A DNA stretch of 64,000 nt from Emticicia sp037153985 (GCF_037153985.1 NZ_JBBAYI010000001.1:372001-436000), one strand, 5' to 3'; shown: positions 33,501 to 43,978, numbered from the stretch's first letter. Program-made: numbers and translations. Notes: generated from the letters alone by a model not told the origin.

Positions 33501-34820
33501 TTATAACTCATCTAATTCAGCAACAACAAATGTACTACCTCCAATGTATATAAAATCATTAGATGACGCATTTTCACGGACTTTTTTAAGCGCATCGTTA
33601 ACGCTGAGAATTGAATATCCTGTAATACCTATCGACTCAGCAATTTTTATCAAATTCTCAGGCGGCATAGAACGGGGCGAATCTGCTTGGCAAAAGTAGT
33701 ATTTAGCCTCTTTAGGAAAAAGTTGTAGTATTTTCTCTACGTCTTTATCTTTAACAAAACCCAATATAAAATACTTATCGCCTTTGATTACACCAGTTTC
33801 AGAGAGCTTAGAAATTTGATTTAACACAATATTTAAACCATGCTCATTATGCCCTGTGTCACAGATAGTCAATGGCTTATAATCAAGTATCTGCCAACGC
33901 CCTTTTAAACCTGTAAGAGTACAAACCTGAGCAATACCATTTCTCAAAGCTTCGTCAGGAATATTGAAGCCCAACTCCCGGAGTACCTCAACTGACTGTA
34001 TTACACCTCCAAGGTTTTTCAATTGATATGGCCCAATTAATTCTGACGTTAAATTCTCATATATCTTATTACTATTTTTATCTATCACATCTACCACAAG
34101 CTTTAAAGTATTTATAGCTGGGCTATTAACTTCTTTAACCATATAGTTATCTTCAGCAAAATAAATAGGTGCATTTTCTTGTTGTGCTTTCTCAAGAAAA
34201 ACAGGACTTGTCTGTCCATTTCGTTCTGAGATAACTATTGGTGTATTAGGCTTAATGATACCCGCTTTTTCAAAAGCAATCTTAGGCAATGTATCACCCA
34301 AAACATCCATGTGGTCGAAACCAATATTAGTTATGATACTTAATTCAGGATGGATAATATTTGTTGAGTCTATTCTACCTCCAAGACCTACTTCGATAAC
34401 AGCAATATCCACATTTTCTGAAGCAAAAAAATCAAATGCCAAAGCAACGCTTAATTCAAAAAACGAAGGTCGAAGCTCTTCAATATATGTTTTATGTTTT
34501 TCTACAAATGCAGAAACCTTCGCTTTATCAATTGATATACCATTTATTCTGAATCTTTCTGTATAATCTTTTAAATGAGGAGATGTATACAGACCCGTCT
34601 TGTAGCCAGCACATTGCAGAATTGAAGCCATATAATGGGAAGTACTCCCCTTGCCATTAGTACCTGCTATATGAATACTTTTAAATTTATCCTGAGGATT
34701 CCCCAAGTATTCACAGAGCTTTGAGGTATTAGCTAAATTAGGCTTAAATGCTTTTGCACCTATCCGATGAAAAACAGGAAGCATTGCATACAGATAATCA
34801 ATTGTCTCTTTATAATTCAT
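33501..34820 (-). CDS. folC: Folylpolyglutamate synthase / dihydrofolate synthase FolC
   Basis: A 439-residue Mur-ligase-like enzyme adding glutamate to dihydropteroate and folates. It shows the P-loop HIAGTNGKGSTSHY (about residues 52-65), IEVGLGGRIDSTN and a C-terminal IGGSTFVVAE. The start MNYKETIDYLYAMLP at 34820 fits the family; the longer frame from 34874 would place the terminator of the upstream TonB-like gene inside the coding region. Confidence 0.93.
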   Translation of the reverse strand: MNYKETIDYLYAMLPVFHRIGAKAFKPNLANTSKLCEYLGNPQDKFKSIHIAGTNGKGSTSHYMASILQCAGYKTGLYTSPHLKDYTERFRINGISIDKAKVSAFVEKHKTYIEELRPSFFELSVALAFDFFASENVDIAVIEVGLGGRIDSTNIIHPELSIITNIGFDHMDVLGDTLPKIAFEKAGIIKPNTPIVISERNGQTSPVFLEKAQQENAPIYFAEDNYMVKEVNSPAINTLKLVVDVIDKNSNKIYENLTSELIGPYQLKNLGGVIQSVEVLRELGFNIPDEALRNGIAQVCTLTGLKGRWQILDYKPLTICDTGHNEHGLNIVLNQISKLSETGVIKGDKYFILGFVKDKDVEKILQLFPKEAKYYFCQADSPRSMPPENLIKIAESIGITGYSILSVNDALKKVRENASSNDFIYIGGSTFVVAELDEL

Positions 34821-34830
34821 TGATGAATAA

Positions 34831-34861
34831 AAATAAAAAAAGGTGATTGAAAAATCACCTT
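34831..34861 (-). terminator. Terminator of the TonB-like gene
   Basis: On the minus strand AAGGTGATT-TTTC-AATCACCTT followed by seven T. It decides the folC start, since folC's longer frame would cross it. Confidence 0.8.
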
Positions 34862-34909
34862 CTAGTTTATGCAAAATTAATAAAGATTACTAAATATAGT
34901 ATATCAGAA

Positions 34910-35908
34910 TTAATTACCTGACTGAATATTAATTGTGATAGTACCACTTGCACGTGGTGGAGGTGTACCTGCTGGGGTTAGTACAGAACTTAATTTATTC
35001 TGAATGTAATTTTTATAGAAATTCTGTACTGATGGGCTTACTGTTGCTTCAAGTACTTTTATTCCAACTACATCTCCGGTATCATCCACTGTTACTTGAA
35101 AAACTATTTTACCTGTTTCGCTTGAACCATCATTTGGTAAAGATAATTTCTTTTTGTTCCAACCACTTAAGCCTCCAATTGATGCTCCACTCCCACCTCC
35201 TTTTCCTGGTTTTCCATAGAGGCTATTTCCATCTGGTGTTCCTCTTGGGTCTCCTTTGTCTCCTACCTCGCCTTTCTTACCATCACCATTATTGTTTCCA
35301 CCTATACCATCTCTGTTACCTGTTGTACCATTAGAATTGGAAGCCCCTCCATTATTTCCGGTTGAACCCTTACTCCCCTTTTTGTACAATGATTCACCGT
35401 CGACTGTTCTCTTGGGTTCTACTGGTTTAGGAGGCTCAGCCTTGGGTGTTTCTGTTTTTGTTTTAGACTCAACAGGTGGTGTTGGCTTGCTATCTACTTT
35501 TTTTGCTGGCTTATCAGTTTCCTTTGCCACAACTGGGCTTTCATTACTGGATGTTATGACAGGTTTGACAGGAGTATCTTTTATTTTCTCTTTTACAACC
35601 TTTTCCGTAACAGGTGGTGGTGTAGCTACTGGTTTAATTTTAACTGGTTTGGCCTCTTCCTCGCCTGCTGCGGGTTTAACATCATAATTATTAGGAGAAG
35701 AGTTGGCCTTATTAGTTGTTTGGATATCGCCTGTACCAACCAAATCAATACCATAATTAAGTTCAACGCCTTCGGGTTCCTCGATAGGTGTATACATTAA
35801 TTTCAAAAAAAACAGCAGCGTTAGAAATACTCCATATATAGCCAGACTTATAACAAACGCAAGGCTCTGGTTTTTCTTGTTATCTTCGCTTATGGTTGCA
35901 CTTTGCAT
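34910..35908 (-). CDS. TonB-like energy transducer
   Basis: A 332-residue protein with one N-terminal membrane helix (about residues 16-37), a long Pro/Lys-rich periplasmic span (about 75-165), a Gly/Asn/Ser-rich segment, and a C-terminal TonB-like domain (about 245-330, KIVFQVTVDDTGDVVGIKVLEATV in parts). TonB proteins carry proton-motive energy from ExbBD to outer-membrane receptors. ExbB and ExbD are not adjacent here, unlike many related gene clusters. It follows the SPOR gene by 80 bases and precedes folC. Confidence 0.75.
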   Translation of the reverse strand: MQSATISEDNKKNQSLAFVISLAIYGVFLTLLFFLKLMYTPIEEPEGVELNYGIDLVGTGDIQTTNKANSSPNNYDVKPAAGEEEAKPVKIKPVATPPPVTEKVVKEKIKDTPVKPVITSSNESPVVAKETDKPAKKVDSKPTPPVESKTKTETPKAEPPKPVEPKRTVDGESLYKKGSKGSTGNNGGASNSNGTTGNRDGIGGNNNGDGKKGEVGDKGDPRGTPDGNSLYGKPGKGGGSGASIGGLSGWNKKKLSLPNDGSSETGKIVFQVTVDDTGDVVGIKVLEATVSPSVQNFYKNYIQNKLSSVLTPAGTPPPRASGTITINIQSGN

Positions 35909-35988
35909 TAGATAGAGAATTTAGAAATTAGGATTATAAAAAAACCTGTAAGTGTTACTTACAGGTTTGAAATATTCTGAATTGACTA

Positions 35989-37092
35989 CTATTTATTCTT
36001 TACGATTGCTGGTTTTTCGCCAAGTAGGTTTTGGTGTTTCTCAGCTAGTAGTAGTGCTTCTTCGTACGAATCAGCTTCACCTGCAATAACCTTCATTAAA
36101 TTACCAAACTCTACAACTTTAGGTGTAAAACCATTCTTTTGTAAAGTGTTACTTAATTTTTCAACATTTTCTTTGCTTTTGAAAATACCTGAAACAATCA
36201 AATAACGTTTAGTAGTAGTATTTATTGCAGTAGTAGGCGTAGTAGGAGTAATAATTTCCTTAGCTTTTTCTGCTTTTACAGTACTCTCATCATTCTTTGG
36301 AATTTCATTAGCAACCGATGGCTTGTTATCAGTTAATACTTCTTCTTTAACTTCTTTCTTTTCAAAAACCGGTTTGATGATGGCTTCGCTTGAGTCTTGT
36401 TTTATTATTTGCTGAGAATCATTCTTCTTTGTTGTTTCCTCTCTTGTAGGGATATAATCTAAAGGATTAAAACTACTCTTGGCAGGATTATCACCACTTT
36501 TAGGATTAGAGAAAAGAACAAGAAAAAGCCCTGACGTTAATATCAATACTGGTAACGAATAAAGAACATAAGTCCATTTTGAATGCTTACCTGTACCTGA
36601 ATAAGCTCCTTTATCCAGAATTAAATCTTCATTGTCTGAGGCAAATGTATGGCTAATCGTATAGCTTTGTTTCTCAATTTTTCTCGGAAAAATGCTATCA
36701 AAACCAAAACTTTCACTAAAAAAGTTATTCCGACGGTCGGGGTCAAAAACAAGATTATTCTCTTCGTTCAACGAAAAATCACCGATTCGTTCAAAATGAA
36801 AAGACTTCTCGTTTGATAATGAAAATTTAATTTCAGTTACGAATCCCTGAATTATTCTTTTTGCTTCGTCGATTGTGACACTCTCTCTCCTTGAAATGTA
36901 AGTGGCTAAAAGGCCATCATCTTGCTTCAAAATCTCGTTAAAAGCAATTCTTTTTTGCGGAGGCATTAATGAACCACTAATATCGTTATAACTTGAAGGC
37001 AAGTAATTAGCAATAAAAGCTCCGAAATTCGGAACTGTTACATAATCATGTTCATAGAGAAGTGTTCTAATATATTCTGCAACAGGCTTCAT
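35989..37092 (-). CDS. HU-CCDC81-like and SPOR-domain protein
   Basis: A 367-residue protein. The N-terminal 130 residues resemble the prokaryotic HU-CCDC81 pair (VAEYIRTLLYEHDYVTVPNFGAF in parts). A membrane helix lies at about residues 172-190. After a charged linker, the C-terminal 70 residues form a SPOR domain (RYLIVSGIFKSKENVEKLSNTL in parts), which binds denuded peptidoglycan. So a cytoplasmic HU-like part would be linked across the membrane to the cell wall. It sits in a conserved-looking leftward envelope cluster. Confidence 0.8.
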   Translation of the reverse strand: MKPVAEYIRTLLYEHDYVTVPNFGAFIANYLPSSYNDISGSLMPPQKRIAFNEILKQDDGLLATYISRRESVTIDEAKRIIQGFVTEIKFSLSNEKSFHFERIGDFSLNEENNLVFDPDRRNNFFSESFGFDSIFPRKIEKQSYTISHTFASDNEDLILDKGAYSGTGKHSKWTYVLYSLPVLILTSGLFLVLFSNPKSGDNPAKSSFNPLDYIPTREETTKKNDSQQIIKQDSSEAIIKPVFEKKEVKEEVLTDNKPSVANEIPKNDESTVKAEKAKEIITPTTPTTAINTTTKRYLIVSGIFKSKENVEKLSNTLQKNGFTPKVVEFGNLMKVIAGEADSYEEALLLAEKHQNLLGEKPAIVKNK

Positions 37093-37131
37093 AGGTTATT
37101 GGATATATTTGGGAGCAATCTTTATGCTAAA

Positions 37132-38826
37132 TTAAAATGAAAAATTGACACCTACAAGAAAATTTAAACCTTGTTGCTGGTAATAGAGAAATCTTTCGTA
37201 CTTCTGCCCTAAAATATTATTTAATTTAACAAAAGCAGTAAACTGTTTACTGAAAAGATAATCAAACTCAGCATTCAAATCATAAAAAGCCTTGTTGGTT
37301 ACTAACTCTTGTGTGCTTGGATTTCTGGCAAATGTTTTTCCATAGTAATATAAATCTATATTAGCCAAAAAACGGTCCGATACAATAATGGTGTTTCCCC
37401 ATTTAGCAGTAAATAATGGTCTGTGGAACGGTTTTTCAAAGCTCCTTCTTTGATAGTGGTTTATGTCTGTTCTCAGATAAGTTCTCCACATTTCAACAGG
37501 CTGATAGTTAAGTTGCAAGACCAAATTAAAATACTGGGTTCTAAGGCTATCATACATAATTGTAAATTTGGCGGTATCACCAAGGGCTTCACCAAAATCA
37601 GGTGTATAATTATTAAAATAATACAGATTTTTATAATAACCCATTGCCCCTCTTACGTTAAAACTAAGGCCAGAACCGATATCTCCTTTTGTACCTATGT
37701 AATATTCTTGACTTTTTTCGGTATTCAGAAGTTTAACCTGAGACTTCAAATATGGATTTTCGCTAAGTAAACTTCCAAGTGTATTTCTCACAATATCGCC
37801 ATCCATACCAGCAAATAAATAAAACAAACCCGGTGCTTTATAAGTCAATTCTATGGTAGGGAAACCCTTTGTCTGATTTATTTTTTTTACTTCATCAAAC
37901 TCATTCACGGCTTTATATCCGATACTAGCACCAAAGCTATTCAGATTTATTTTAAAGGATGGTTTAACTCTAAACAAATTACGTTTATCTACTTCAGCAT
38001 CACTACGTTGTGTTACGAAAGCATCTGCATCAACAATGGCTATAAATTTATCCTTGATGATAGGAAAATATACATTAAAACTAGAGGCCCAGTCTGTCTC
38101 CTGGGCACCGTAAATATTTTTAAGTGACCTTAAATTTGTTTTTAATGAATAATCTACACGTGGGTCAGGAGCCGTATTTTCAAAGCCAACATTAAATTGC
38201 ACAGTGTTTAAGACTTGTCTTATTTCCTTTCTGTCGAACTCTTCTCTTGGCCTACGATAACCATAAAAATAATACTGGTCGCGGTTATAATTAAAGCCTG
38301 CATTTACCTGAAACTTTTGAGCTAGGTATTTACCTGTTATTTCGGCTTTATCATACATATTGGCCGAATTTTTATCATCAATAGGCCCTCTTACTGTTGA
38401 GTTATGATACGCGTGTACGCCTATCACCATATTGTTTTCCTGATTGGTATTCAGAAAAACCTCACCTAGTATACGCCCGTAATTTCCGGCACCAAGGGTT
38501 ACATAATTATTATAACTTTCGGCATCTTCCTGCTTTTTGCCACCATTCGGTTGAACAACGTTAGGATTGAATTTTACCTCCTCGATTCCCTTAGGTTTAC
38601 GGTCGAAAAAGGTATATTTCATTTGCTTATCTTCACTATTGGATTTTACCGGTGGAATCTTTTCAAATACCCTATTTGCAGGTGGTAGCTCAACTTTACG
38701 GTCTTTGGTAATAATAATATCATCATCTATTTGTGCAAATGTTGGCAGAATAATCAAGTTAAGACCAACAACAAATAAAAACTTAGATATATGTTTTTTA
38801 TAATTAATTTGAATCAAGAATTTCAT
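37132..38826 (-). CDS. Outer-membrane beta-barrel protein, TonB-receptor-like
   Basis: A 564-residue protein with a signal peptide (to about residue 32, LPTFAQ), a short N-terminal segment and many alternating amphipathic strands, ending FLVGVNFSF with a terminal Phe typical of barrels. It lacks a full plug domain, so it is not a classic TonB-dependent transporter. It lies 39 bases before the SPOR gene in the same orientation and 65 bases after the TPR gene. Confidence 0.78.
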   Translation of the reverse strand: MKFLIQINYKKHISKFLFVVGLNLIILPTFAQIDDDIIITKDRKVELPPANRVFEKIPPVKSNSEDKQMKYTFFDRKPKGIEEVKFNPNVVQPNGGKKQEDAESYNNYVTLGAGNYGRILGEVFLNTNQENNMVIGVHAYHNSTVRGPIDDKNSANMYDKAEITGKYLAQKFQVNAGFNYNRDQYYFYGYRRPREEFDRKEIRQVLNTVQFNVGFENTAPDPRVDYSLKTNLRSLKNIYGAQETDWASSFNVYFPIIKDKFIAIVDADAFVTQRSDAEVDKRNLFRVKPSFKINLNSFGASIGYKAVNEFDEVKKINQTKGFPTIELTYKAPGLFYLFAGMDGDIVRNTLGSLLSENPYLKSQVKLLNTEKSQEYYIGTKGDIGSGLSFNVRGAMGYYKNLYYFNNYTPDFGEALGDTAKFTIMYDSLRTQYFNLVLQLNYQPVEMWRTYLRTDINHYQRRSFEKPFHRPLFTAKWGNTIIVSDRFLANIDLYYYGKTFARNPSTQELVTNKAFYDLNAEFDYLFSKQFTAFVKLNNILGQKYERFLYYQQQGLNFLVGVNFSF

Positions 38827-38890
38827 AGAGAAATATTTTAAAAAGTTTTTAAAAAAATAACTAGATAATTGAAGAGCCTAAAGAGTTATC

Positions 38891-41800
38891 TTACTCCTTG
38901 TTCTCAATTTCTTTCATTTTTTTCTTAGCTAAATCAACTGTTTCAGGTGTTTCTGAGTTATCAATAATTGATTTCAATGTTGCACGGGCCATGAAGTAAT
39001 CATTCATTCCAACATAGTTATCCGCTATCAGGATGAATCCTTTCTCGTACCAATACAGGAACTCTGAAAACTCCTGTGCTAATTCTTGCATTACTTTTAT
39101 TGACTCTTTGTATTTTTTCTGGCGATATAGCATCTCACCAATAAAATACTTGGCTTCAGCACCATTATTATCTTTAGCTAACTCTATTGTTTTCTTGAAC
39201 TCCTCTTCTGCTCTGGCATATTCGTTTTTAGCCAGATACGCTTTTCCAATATATAATTGCGCTTTGTTGGCTGCACCCATTACGATGTTTCCGCCATTAT
39301 TAAGTATCTCACGCGCATAAACGATGACAGAATCCTGATTACCAACAAAATAATAAGAATCAACCAGCCCTTGCCATGCTGTAACAATGTCACGTTTGTT
39401 CGCTGATGAAACAACAACTGTGCGGTAATGTGTAATGGCATTTTTGTAATTCCTTGTAGCTGCTTCAATGCTTGCTGCCCGTAATGCCGACTTTGTGACA
39501 AAGTTGGTTCTGTTATCACTAATAACCTGATTATAATATTTCAAGGCATTAGCTTTATCATTCAGGATATAATAAGAGTCAGCAAGGTAATATTTAGCTT
39601 CAAACATATTAGAGCTTTTCGGATAATTACTAATAAACTTTTGAAGTGCAGTTACTGCTTTATCATACTTTTCGTTTAGGTATAAATTCTTTGCAGTTTC
39701 GTATTCAAGCGTTTCAACTGACCCATTTTCAGGATTGCTTTTTTTGTACTCCTCAACTATTGAAGAAAACTCCTCAGGTCGGCCAAGTGTATTCAGGGTT
39801 TCTTGCAAACCAAGTAAGGCATCCTCAGCAATATCTGTTTTTCCATATCGTATTACAATTACTTTGTAATCATTTAGCGCAGCTTCGTAGTTTTTCAGGT
39901 TACTATAAGCCAATGCTCTTTTCAATAATGCTTGCGGTATTAAACCGCTTTTAGGACGCTCCCTAACCATCTTGCTTAGAAGATTTACGGCATTCTGATA
40001 ATTACCTTTGTCGAGTTCAAGAGAAGCGTTCTGGAACCAAGCATCATCAACAAGCCTTGATGTTGGATACTGTGCTGATAATCTATCGAAGACTTGTAGA
40101 GCCTCCTGATTTTTACCTAGAAAAGTTAACGTAAGCCCTTTCTGATACATGGCATAATCTTTCTCAGTGCGATTATCTTTAATTGCAAGGTCATAATACT
40201 TCAAGGCTTCATCATAGTTCTTTAACGCCAAATTACAGTCTCCTATCCTTACAATTGCATCTTCATAGTTCTGGCGGTTAGCTTCATCTTTTTTAGCTTT
40301 AATGAACTCCTTAAAATAATTTGATGCCTGTTTGTAGTCTTTGTTATTATAATTCAAATACCCCAAAGCATATTTACTTTTTTGCTTGAGTGTTTCGCTA
40401 CTGTTGCTATTAATAATATCTCTGTAATATTGGGCCGCTTCGGGCATTTTGGTAGCATACGCTGCTTCAGCCTTCCAAAAAATGGCATTCTGTTTCAGGT
40501 CATTATCAATAGGCTGCGTCAAAGACTTATCGAAATACTGTATTGCGCGTGTATAACGCTCGGCATTAAAATCTAAAACACCTTGATTATAAGACAATTT
40601 CTGATAGGCTGCATTAATGGTTGGCGTACGTTTTTTTAGCCCTTCTATATAGCTGATTGCCTGAGCATAATTATTGGCTTCAAACATTACATCGCTCATG
40701 ACTTCGCTGGCTTCATCTTCGTATTTACCCCCCGGGTAGGCTTTCAGATAATTTTGCAGTTCAGTAATTCCTTGCTGGCTGTTACCCATATCAATTGCTA
40801 CTTTAGCATAATTAAACTGTGCTTCTTCCTGAATAATTTTATCAAAGCTGTAATTTTTTGCATTTTCAAATGCAGCTAATGCCGCATTTAAATCATTGGC
40901 TTTCAAGGAAGATATACCTAAATAATAAGCAGCCTGTTGGCCTAGTTCGTTGTTCTGACCAGCAATTTTTTTAAAATTTTCAATCGCTTTTTCATAATTG
41001 CCGGTTTTATATAAACTATATGCGTGCCTGAAAGTAACCTGATTTGAAACTGTTCCTCTTTTAAAGGTTCGGAATTTATCGTAATATTTTGCTGCTTTAG
41101 CAAAATCATCCCGAAAGAAACATACTTCTGCCGTTACCAGACACATATCATCTATTTTTCGGCCATTAGGTTTTTCAATAATTGGCTCAGTATAAGCCAA
41201 CAATTCGGCATATTTTTTCTGAACATATAAGATATTCGCAATCCAGTTAGGGATTTCAACTTTATATGGGTTAACATTTTCAACCTTTTTTAGATCTAGC
41301 AATGCCGCATCATAGTTTTCATTCTTGTAATTGATTACACCCGCATAATAGTAGGCATGAATCGAGAAATCAGACGCTACGCTTTTCACTTCATTAAAAA
41401 GAGGCAAAGCCTTTGCAAAATCATTGGTCTGATAATATGCAATTGCTAGCATATATTTAAACTCTAGTGCCTGTAATGAAGCTGAGTTCATATTGACAGC
41501 TTTCTCGAGATACTGAATGGCTCTTTTGTAATCTCCTTCATCATAAAAGTATTTACCTAAATCTCCATAAATGACTTTTGCTTTAGGATGGTCTGAATGA
41601 TTAACTACAAACCGCTCTATCTCAATATCCGCATCATAAGCTTTTGAATACAAACCTGCCAAAGCTGAATAATACTCAGCATTCGTGAGGTTAAATTCAT
41701 TAGAATTTAACGACTTCTGGTTGAGTTGAATGTAGTGCCGAAATTCTTCGCGCGAAGGAGCATAAACTTTTTTCTGAAATAACTCTATACCCTTGTGGTA

Positions 41801-41902
41801 GTAAGATTCAGGGTCAGTATACGCAATTGTGTTCTGGGCCAAAGACTCATAGCCCATATTTAGTAAGCTACAGACGGTGGAGATAAATATCGTCTTTTTC
41901 AT
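38891..41902 (-). CDS. Large exported TPR protein
   Basis: A 1003-residue protein with a signal peptide (MKKTIFISTVCSLLNMGYESLAQ in two parts) and about two dozen TPR-like repeats over almost all of the chain, e.g. NYEKAIENFKKIAG, KDYKQASNYFKEFIKAK. ATG 41902 is chosen because it begins the signal peptide; the longer frame adds 8 residues. TPR solenoids of this kind act as scaffolds for outer-membrane assembly or transport. It is the first gene of the four-gene envelope run 41902-34910. Confidence 0.85.
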   Translation of the reverse strand: MKKTIFISTVCSLLNMGYESLAQNTIAYTDPESYYHKGIELFQKKVYAPSREEFRHYIQLNQKSLNSNEFNLTNAEYYSALAGLYSKAYDADIEIERFVVNHSDHPKAKVIYGDLGKYFYDEGDYKRAIQYLEKAVNMNSASLQALEFKYMLAIAYYQTNDFAKALPLFNEVKSVASDFSIHAYYYAGVINYKNENYDAALLDLKKVENVNPYKVEIPNWIANILYVQKKYAELLAYTEPIIEKPNGRKIDDMCLVTAEVCFFRDDFAKAAKYYDKFRTFKRGTVSNQVTFRHAYSLYKTGNYEKAIENFKKIAGQNNELGQQAAYYLGISSLKANDLNAALAAFENAKNYSFDKIIQEEAQFNYAKVAIDMGNSQQGITELQNYLKAYPGGKYEDEASEVMSDVMFEANNYAQAISYIEGLKKRTPTINAAYQKLSYNQGVLDFNAERYTRAIQYFDKSLTQPIDNDLKQNAIFWKAEAAYATKMPEAAQYYRDIINSNSSETLKQKSKYALGYLNYNNKDYKQASNYFKEFIKAKKDEANRQNYEDAIVRIGDCNLALKNYDEALKYYDLAIKDNRTEKDYAMYQKGLTLTFLGKNQEALQVFDRLSAQYPTSRLVDDAWFQNASLELDKGNYQNAVNLLSKMVRERPKSGLIPQALLKRALAYSNLKNYEAALNDYKVIVIRYGKTDIAEDALLGLQETLNTLGRPEEFSSIVEEYKKSNPENGSVETLEYETAKNLYLNEKYDKAVTALQKFISNYPKSSNMFEAKYYLADSYYILNDKANALKYYNQVISDNRTNFVTKSALRAASIEAATRNYKNAITHYRTVVVSSANKRDIVTAWQGLVDSYYFVGNQDSVIVYAREILNNGGNIVMGAANKAQLYIGKAYLAKNEYARAEEEFKKTIELAKDNNGAEAKYFIGEMLYRQKKYKESIKVMQELAQEFSEFLYWYEKGFILIADNYVGMNDYFMARATLKSIIDNSETPETVDLAKKKMKEIENKE

Positions 41903-41910
41903 AGGGTCTG

Positions 41911-41963
41911 AAATCCCCAACCCCAAGGGGAATTTTTTTTAAAGGGGGTCAATATTTGGGGTT
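41911..41963. repeat. GC-rich inverted repeat in a divergent promoter region
   Basis: AACCCCAA (41919-41926) pairs with TTGGGGTT (41956-41963), and AAATCCCC/GGGGAATTT-type arms nest around CCCCAAGGGG (41921-41930). Such C4/G4 units look like interspersed repeats of Bacteroidota. It is the GC-richest spot in this intergenic region, next to the TPR gene start. Confidence 0.5.
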
Positions 41964-42172
41964 AGTAATATTGAGTATAAAAGCACTTAAGCCACTTTGA
42001 ATCAAAGGTAGCTATTGATTATAAAAATAAACAATCTAAAAGATAAAAGTTTAAATCAAACAGAATGCCATTTTTGGTAAAGAAGAAAAAATGAGGTAAT
42101 TTCAAGCAAAAAACGTTTTTCTCAAAAAAAAATTGTTTCAATACATCAGCAAATCATTTAACCAACGGCAAA

Positions 42173-43978
42173 ATGAAAAAAAAAGTCTTTATCTACTATT
42201 TTCTACTTTTATCATTTTCGTTTGTAAGCCTTAAGGCTCAAACAACCAGCATTAACTATGGACTGTCGATGAGTGAACCGTGGACACACTACTTCGAGGT
42301 TTCAATGACTGTGAGTAATATTCTCAAAACCAAAGAACTCACTCAAAAGGAATTTATTGATTTTAAAATGCCAGTTTGGACACCCGGCTCTTATCTTGTC
42401 AGAGAATATGCCAAAAACGTTGAAGGCTTCGAAGCAACAGCCGGTGCAAAGAAAGTAAAGGCTGATAAAATCAATAAAAATACATGGCGTGTATATTCCA
42501 ATGGTGCTAATGATGTAACCATAAGATACAAAGTATATGCTTATGAGCTTAGTGTTAGAACTAGTTTTTTAGATGACACACACGGGTACCTGAACGGGGC
42601 AAGTATGTTTATGTATGTGCCTCAACTGAAAAAGTTTCCTTCTAGAGTAAGTATTAATCCATACAAAGGTTGGACTTCAATATCAACTGGATTAAAAAAA
42701 GTTACTGATGCTGAAAATACTTATCTAGCCACTGATTATGATATTCTGGTTGATAGCCCGATTGAGATTGGAACCCATAAAGTTTTAAACTTCCAGATAC
42801 AGAATATTCCGCATTCGGTGGCCATGTATAGCAATGGTCCGCTCGAATATAATGAAGATAAAGTGATTGATGCCTACAAAAAAGTTACAGAAGCGGCTGC
42901 AAGTGTTGTAGGTGAGCATCCCTGCAAAGACTATACGTTTATCATACATCATTTACCCGGTATTGGTGGAGGGCTTGAGCATCTTAACTCTACAACTTGC
43001 CAGACTTCTCCGGGTGCATACATGACAGATGGTAGCTTAAAAGGCTTTTTTGGACTTATAGCTCATGAATATTTTCATCTTTGGAATGTAAAAAGAATCA
43101 GACCTATTGCGTTAGGACCTTTCGATTATGACACCGAGAATTATACTCACATGCTGTGGGTTGCCGAGGGTTTTACATCATTTTATCAGGAAAATATTTT
43201 ACTCAGAGCAGGTATTTTAAGCCCCGAAGAATATCAGAATAAAGTTGCAGCTTCTATAAGTGGGATAGAAAATCAGCCCGGACAGAAAGTACAATCAGTA
43301 GCAGAGTCGAGCTGGGATGCCTGGATAAAGTATTATCGTCCGAATGAGAACTCTCAGAATAGTACAATTTCTTATTACAATAAAGGAGGTGTAATTGGTG
43401 GCTTATTAAATCTGTTTATTATTGGTGAAACAAAAGGAAAGAAGAATCTGGATGATGTTTTTAAACTTCTATGGAATGAGTATTATAAAAAACAAGGGCG
43501 GGGATATAAAGATGAGGAGTTTCAGGCTGCTTGTGAAAAAATTGCTGGAAAAAGCATGGATTCATTTTTTCAGAAATATATCTGGAATACTGAAGCCATT
43601 GACTATGATGCTTTCTTTAGTTATGTTGGCGTTAAAACAGTAAAGGAGTATGACACAAAAACTCCGTTTTTAGGTGCTACAATCTATAATAACAAGATAA
43701 CATCTGTTTTAAAAGGTGCATCTGCTTATAATAGTGGATTAAATGTAAATGACGAAATTCTGGAAATTGATGGGATGAAATACCCTGTTAGTAGCAGCTA
43801 TATCACCGAAAAACAAGTTGGTGATATTATTAAAGTAAAAGTTAAAAGATTTGGTCGTGAGTTTTCTTACGATGTTAAGCTTACTGCAAACCCATCAGTA
43901 AGGATAAAACTTGAAAGAGTTCAGAACCCAACTACCGAACAAGAAGAGTTGTACAAAAAATGGCTTTTTATAAAATAA
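42173..43978 (+). CDS. M61-family peptidase with PDZ domain
   Basis: A 601-residue secreted or periplasmic zinc peptidase. Signal peptide to about residue 22 (VSLKAQ). The zinc motif is HEYFH (HExxH, about residues 302-306) with a downstream Glu in WVAEGFTSF, and GGLEHLNSTTC precedes it. The C-terminal PDZ spans about residues 495-580 (GASAYNSGLNVNDEILEIDG in parts). M61 enzymes are glycyl aminopeptidase-like. Monocistronic. Confidence 0.9.
   Translation: MKKKVFIYYFLLLSFSFVSLKAQTTSINYGLSMSEPWTHYFEVSMTVSNILKTKELTQKEFIDFKMPVWTPGSYLVREYAKNVEGFEATAGAKKVKADKINKNTWRVYSNGANDVTIRYKVYAYELSVRTSFLDDTHGYLNGASMFMYVPQLKKFPSRVSINPYKGWTSISTGLKKVTDAENTYLATDYDILVDSPIEIGTHKVLNFQIQNIPHSVAMYSNGPLEYNEDKVIDAYKKVTEAAASVVGEHPCKDYTFIIHHLPGIGGGLEHLNSTTCQTSPGAYMTDGSLKGFFGLIAHEYFHLWNVKRIRPIALGPFDYDTENYTHMLWVAEGFTSFYQENILLRAGILSPEEYQNKVAASISGIENQPGQKVQSVAESSWDAWIKYYRPNENSQNSTISYYNKGGVIGGLLNLFIIGETKGKKNLDDVFKLLWNEYYKKQGRGYKDEEFQAACEKIAGKSMDSFFQKYIWNTEAIDYDAFFSYVGVKTVKEYDTKTPFLGATIYNNKITSVLKGASAYNSGLNVNDEILEIDGMKYPVSSSYITEKQVGDIIKVKVKRFGREFSYDVKLTANPSVRIKLERVQNPTTEQEELYKKWLFIK

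Noticed and set aside
35256..35687. 143-residue plus-strand frame of low complexity
   Set aside because: It is the reverse of the Pro/Lys and Gly/Asn-rich linker of the TonB-like gene.
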